Positions 5,532-6,064 of a stretch of DNA of 6,064 bases are shown here, in pieces (positions within the stretch are counted from its first letter, which is position 1; the number at the start of each line of letters is the position of its first letter). Source of the stretch: Chloroflexota bacterium. Its GTDB lineage: Bacteria; Chloroflexota; Dehalococcoidia; Lucifugimonadales; Lucifugimonadaceae. Position numbers and translations under genes: made by a program. The stretch spans positions 1-6,064 of the forward strand of contig PAOV01000008.1 in NCBI GenBank assembly GCA_002708145.1. The letters run 5' to 3'. The notes under the pieces are model-generated. The model ran no database searches. It was not told the DNA's origin and worked only from the letters and a program-made list of their open reading frames with translations.

Positions 5532-6064
5532 ATGAATTCAAAAGAAAGAGTATTTGCGGCATTGAACGGAGAGCCACATGACCGCCCTCCAGTTTGTACA
5601 CCAACAAGTGTAGCAACTGTTGAGTTCATGGACTTAAATAACGCTTACTTTCCTGAGGCAAACAGAGATGCTAATTTAAATGCATCCTTAGCATCAACTG
5701 CATTTACACAGTTAGGCTTTGATACTATAGCTCCATATTTTAGTATTATTCAAGAATCATCTGCATTAGGATGTGACATGCAGTGGGAGCAAAAAGATAA
5801 TTGGCCCACTGTAAGGATGACTAATCCTATTTGGAAAAATTCTAATGATGTAAAAATACCAAAGGATTTTTTATCACATCAAGATACAAAAACTATAATT
5901 GACTCTATACAAATACTTAAGAAACAGTATCCTGATGAAGTTGCTATAGTTGGTAAAACTATGGGACCTTGGACATTAGCATATCATGTGTTTGGGGTTG
6001 AACCATTTCTATTGGGAACAGTAGATGATCCAGCTGAAACAATTAAATGTTTAGAAAAATTGAA
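5532..6064 (+). CDS. MtaA/CmuA-type methyltransferase, uroporphyrinogen decarboxylase fold (truncated by window edge)
   Basis: The frame runs open for 177 codons to the right edge, about half of a protein that normally has 330-370 residues. The opening, SKERVFAALNGEPHDRPPV (3-21), is typical of UroD-fold methyltransferases. The next part, TPTSVATVEFMDLNNAYFPE followed by a helix, LGFDTIAPYFSIIQESSALG and VGKTMGPWTLAYHVFG, follows the MtaA/MtbA/CmuA pattern. The PVWxMRQAGRY signature of true HemE decarboxylase is absent, so heme synthesis is unlikely. Characterised relatives move methyl groups between a corrinoid protein and coenzyme M (MtaA, MtbA) or from chloromethane to a corrinoid (CmuA), using a C-terminal zinc site HxCx(n)C. 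That site lies beyond the window, as would any fused or adjacent corrinoid domain. The gene follows the unknown 216-residue gene by 17 nt and is probably co-transcribed with it. In a bacterium the methyl acceptor is unlikely to be coenzyme M; donor and acceptor remain open. Confidence 0.86.
   Translation, partial: MNSKERVFAALNGEPHDRPPVCTPTSVATVEFMDLNNAYFPEANRDANLNASLASTAFTQLGFDTIAPYFSIIQESSALGCDMQWEQKDNWPTVRMTNPIWKNSNDVKIPKDFLSHQDTKTIIDSIQILKKQYPDEVAIVGKTMGPWTLAYHVFGVEPFLLGTVDDPAETIKCLEKL

Noticed and set aside
5532..6064. Possible uroporphyrinogen decarboxylase HemE of heme synthesis.
   Set aside because: The fold is shared, but the HemE signature with MRQAGRY is absent and the N-terminal pattern is of the MtaA/CmuA methyltransferase type.

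Overview
The window is AT-rich (roughly one third G+C), gene-dense and bacterial in style: compact operons, perfect TATAAT hexamers upstream of operons, and mostly weak or absent Shine-Dalgarno sequences. The gene content (a cobamide-type methyltransferase of the MtaA/CmuA family, a homocysteine-methyltransferase-domain protein, an AstE/AspA amidohydrolase, a dipeptidase and a 2-hydroxyacid dehydrogenase) would suit a streamlined, probably marine heterotroph such as an AT-rich SAR202-like Chloroflexota or an alphaproteobacterium. That placement is inference; no rRNA or other marker gene is present.

Layout. Positions 1-1394 hold a minus-strand pair: trhO, a tRNA uridine hydroxylase of the rhodanese superfamily, followed 10 nt later by the start of a D-isomer-specific 2-hydroxyacid dehydrogenase that runs off the left edge. 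Positions 1395-1504 are a divergent promoter region with one TATAAT on each strand. From 1505 to the right edge all genes are on the plus strand: a small protein of the misnamed 'Virulence_fact' family, a homocysteine S-methyltransferase-domain protein, an AstE/AspA-type zinc amidohydrolase, a renal-dipeptidase-family metallohydrolase (14-nt overlap with the previous gene), a 90-bp gap with a possible promoter, an unrecognised 216-residue protein, and the N-terminal half of an MtaA/CmuA-type (UroD-fold) methyltransferase cut by the right edge.

How it may work together. The plus-strand genes look like an accessory catabolic and methyl-transfer locus. Two zinc hydrolases would release an amino-acid-like compound from an acylated or peptide-like precursor, and two methyltransferase-type proteins would move a methyl group from it, possibly through a corrinoid carrier encoded beyond the right edge, to homocysteine, folate or another acceptor. 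The substrate cannot be read from the sequence. The least understood parts are the 113-residue and 216-residue proteins, each next to a methyltransferase gene. No RNA genes, mobile elements, CRISPR arrays or convincing intrinsic terminators were seen.
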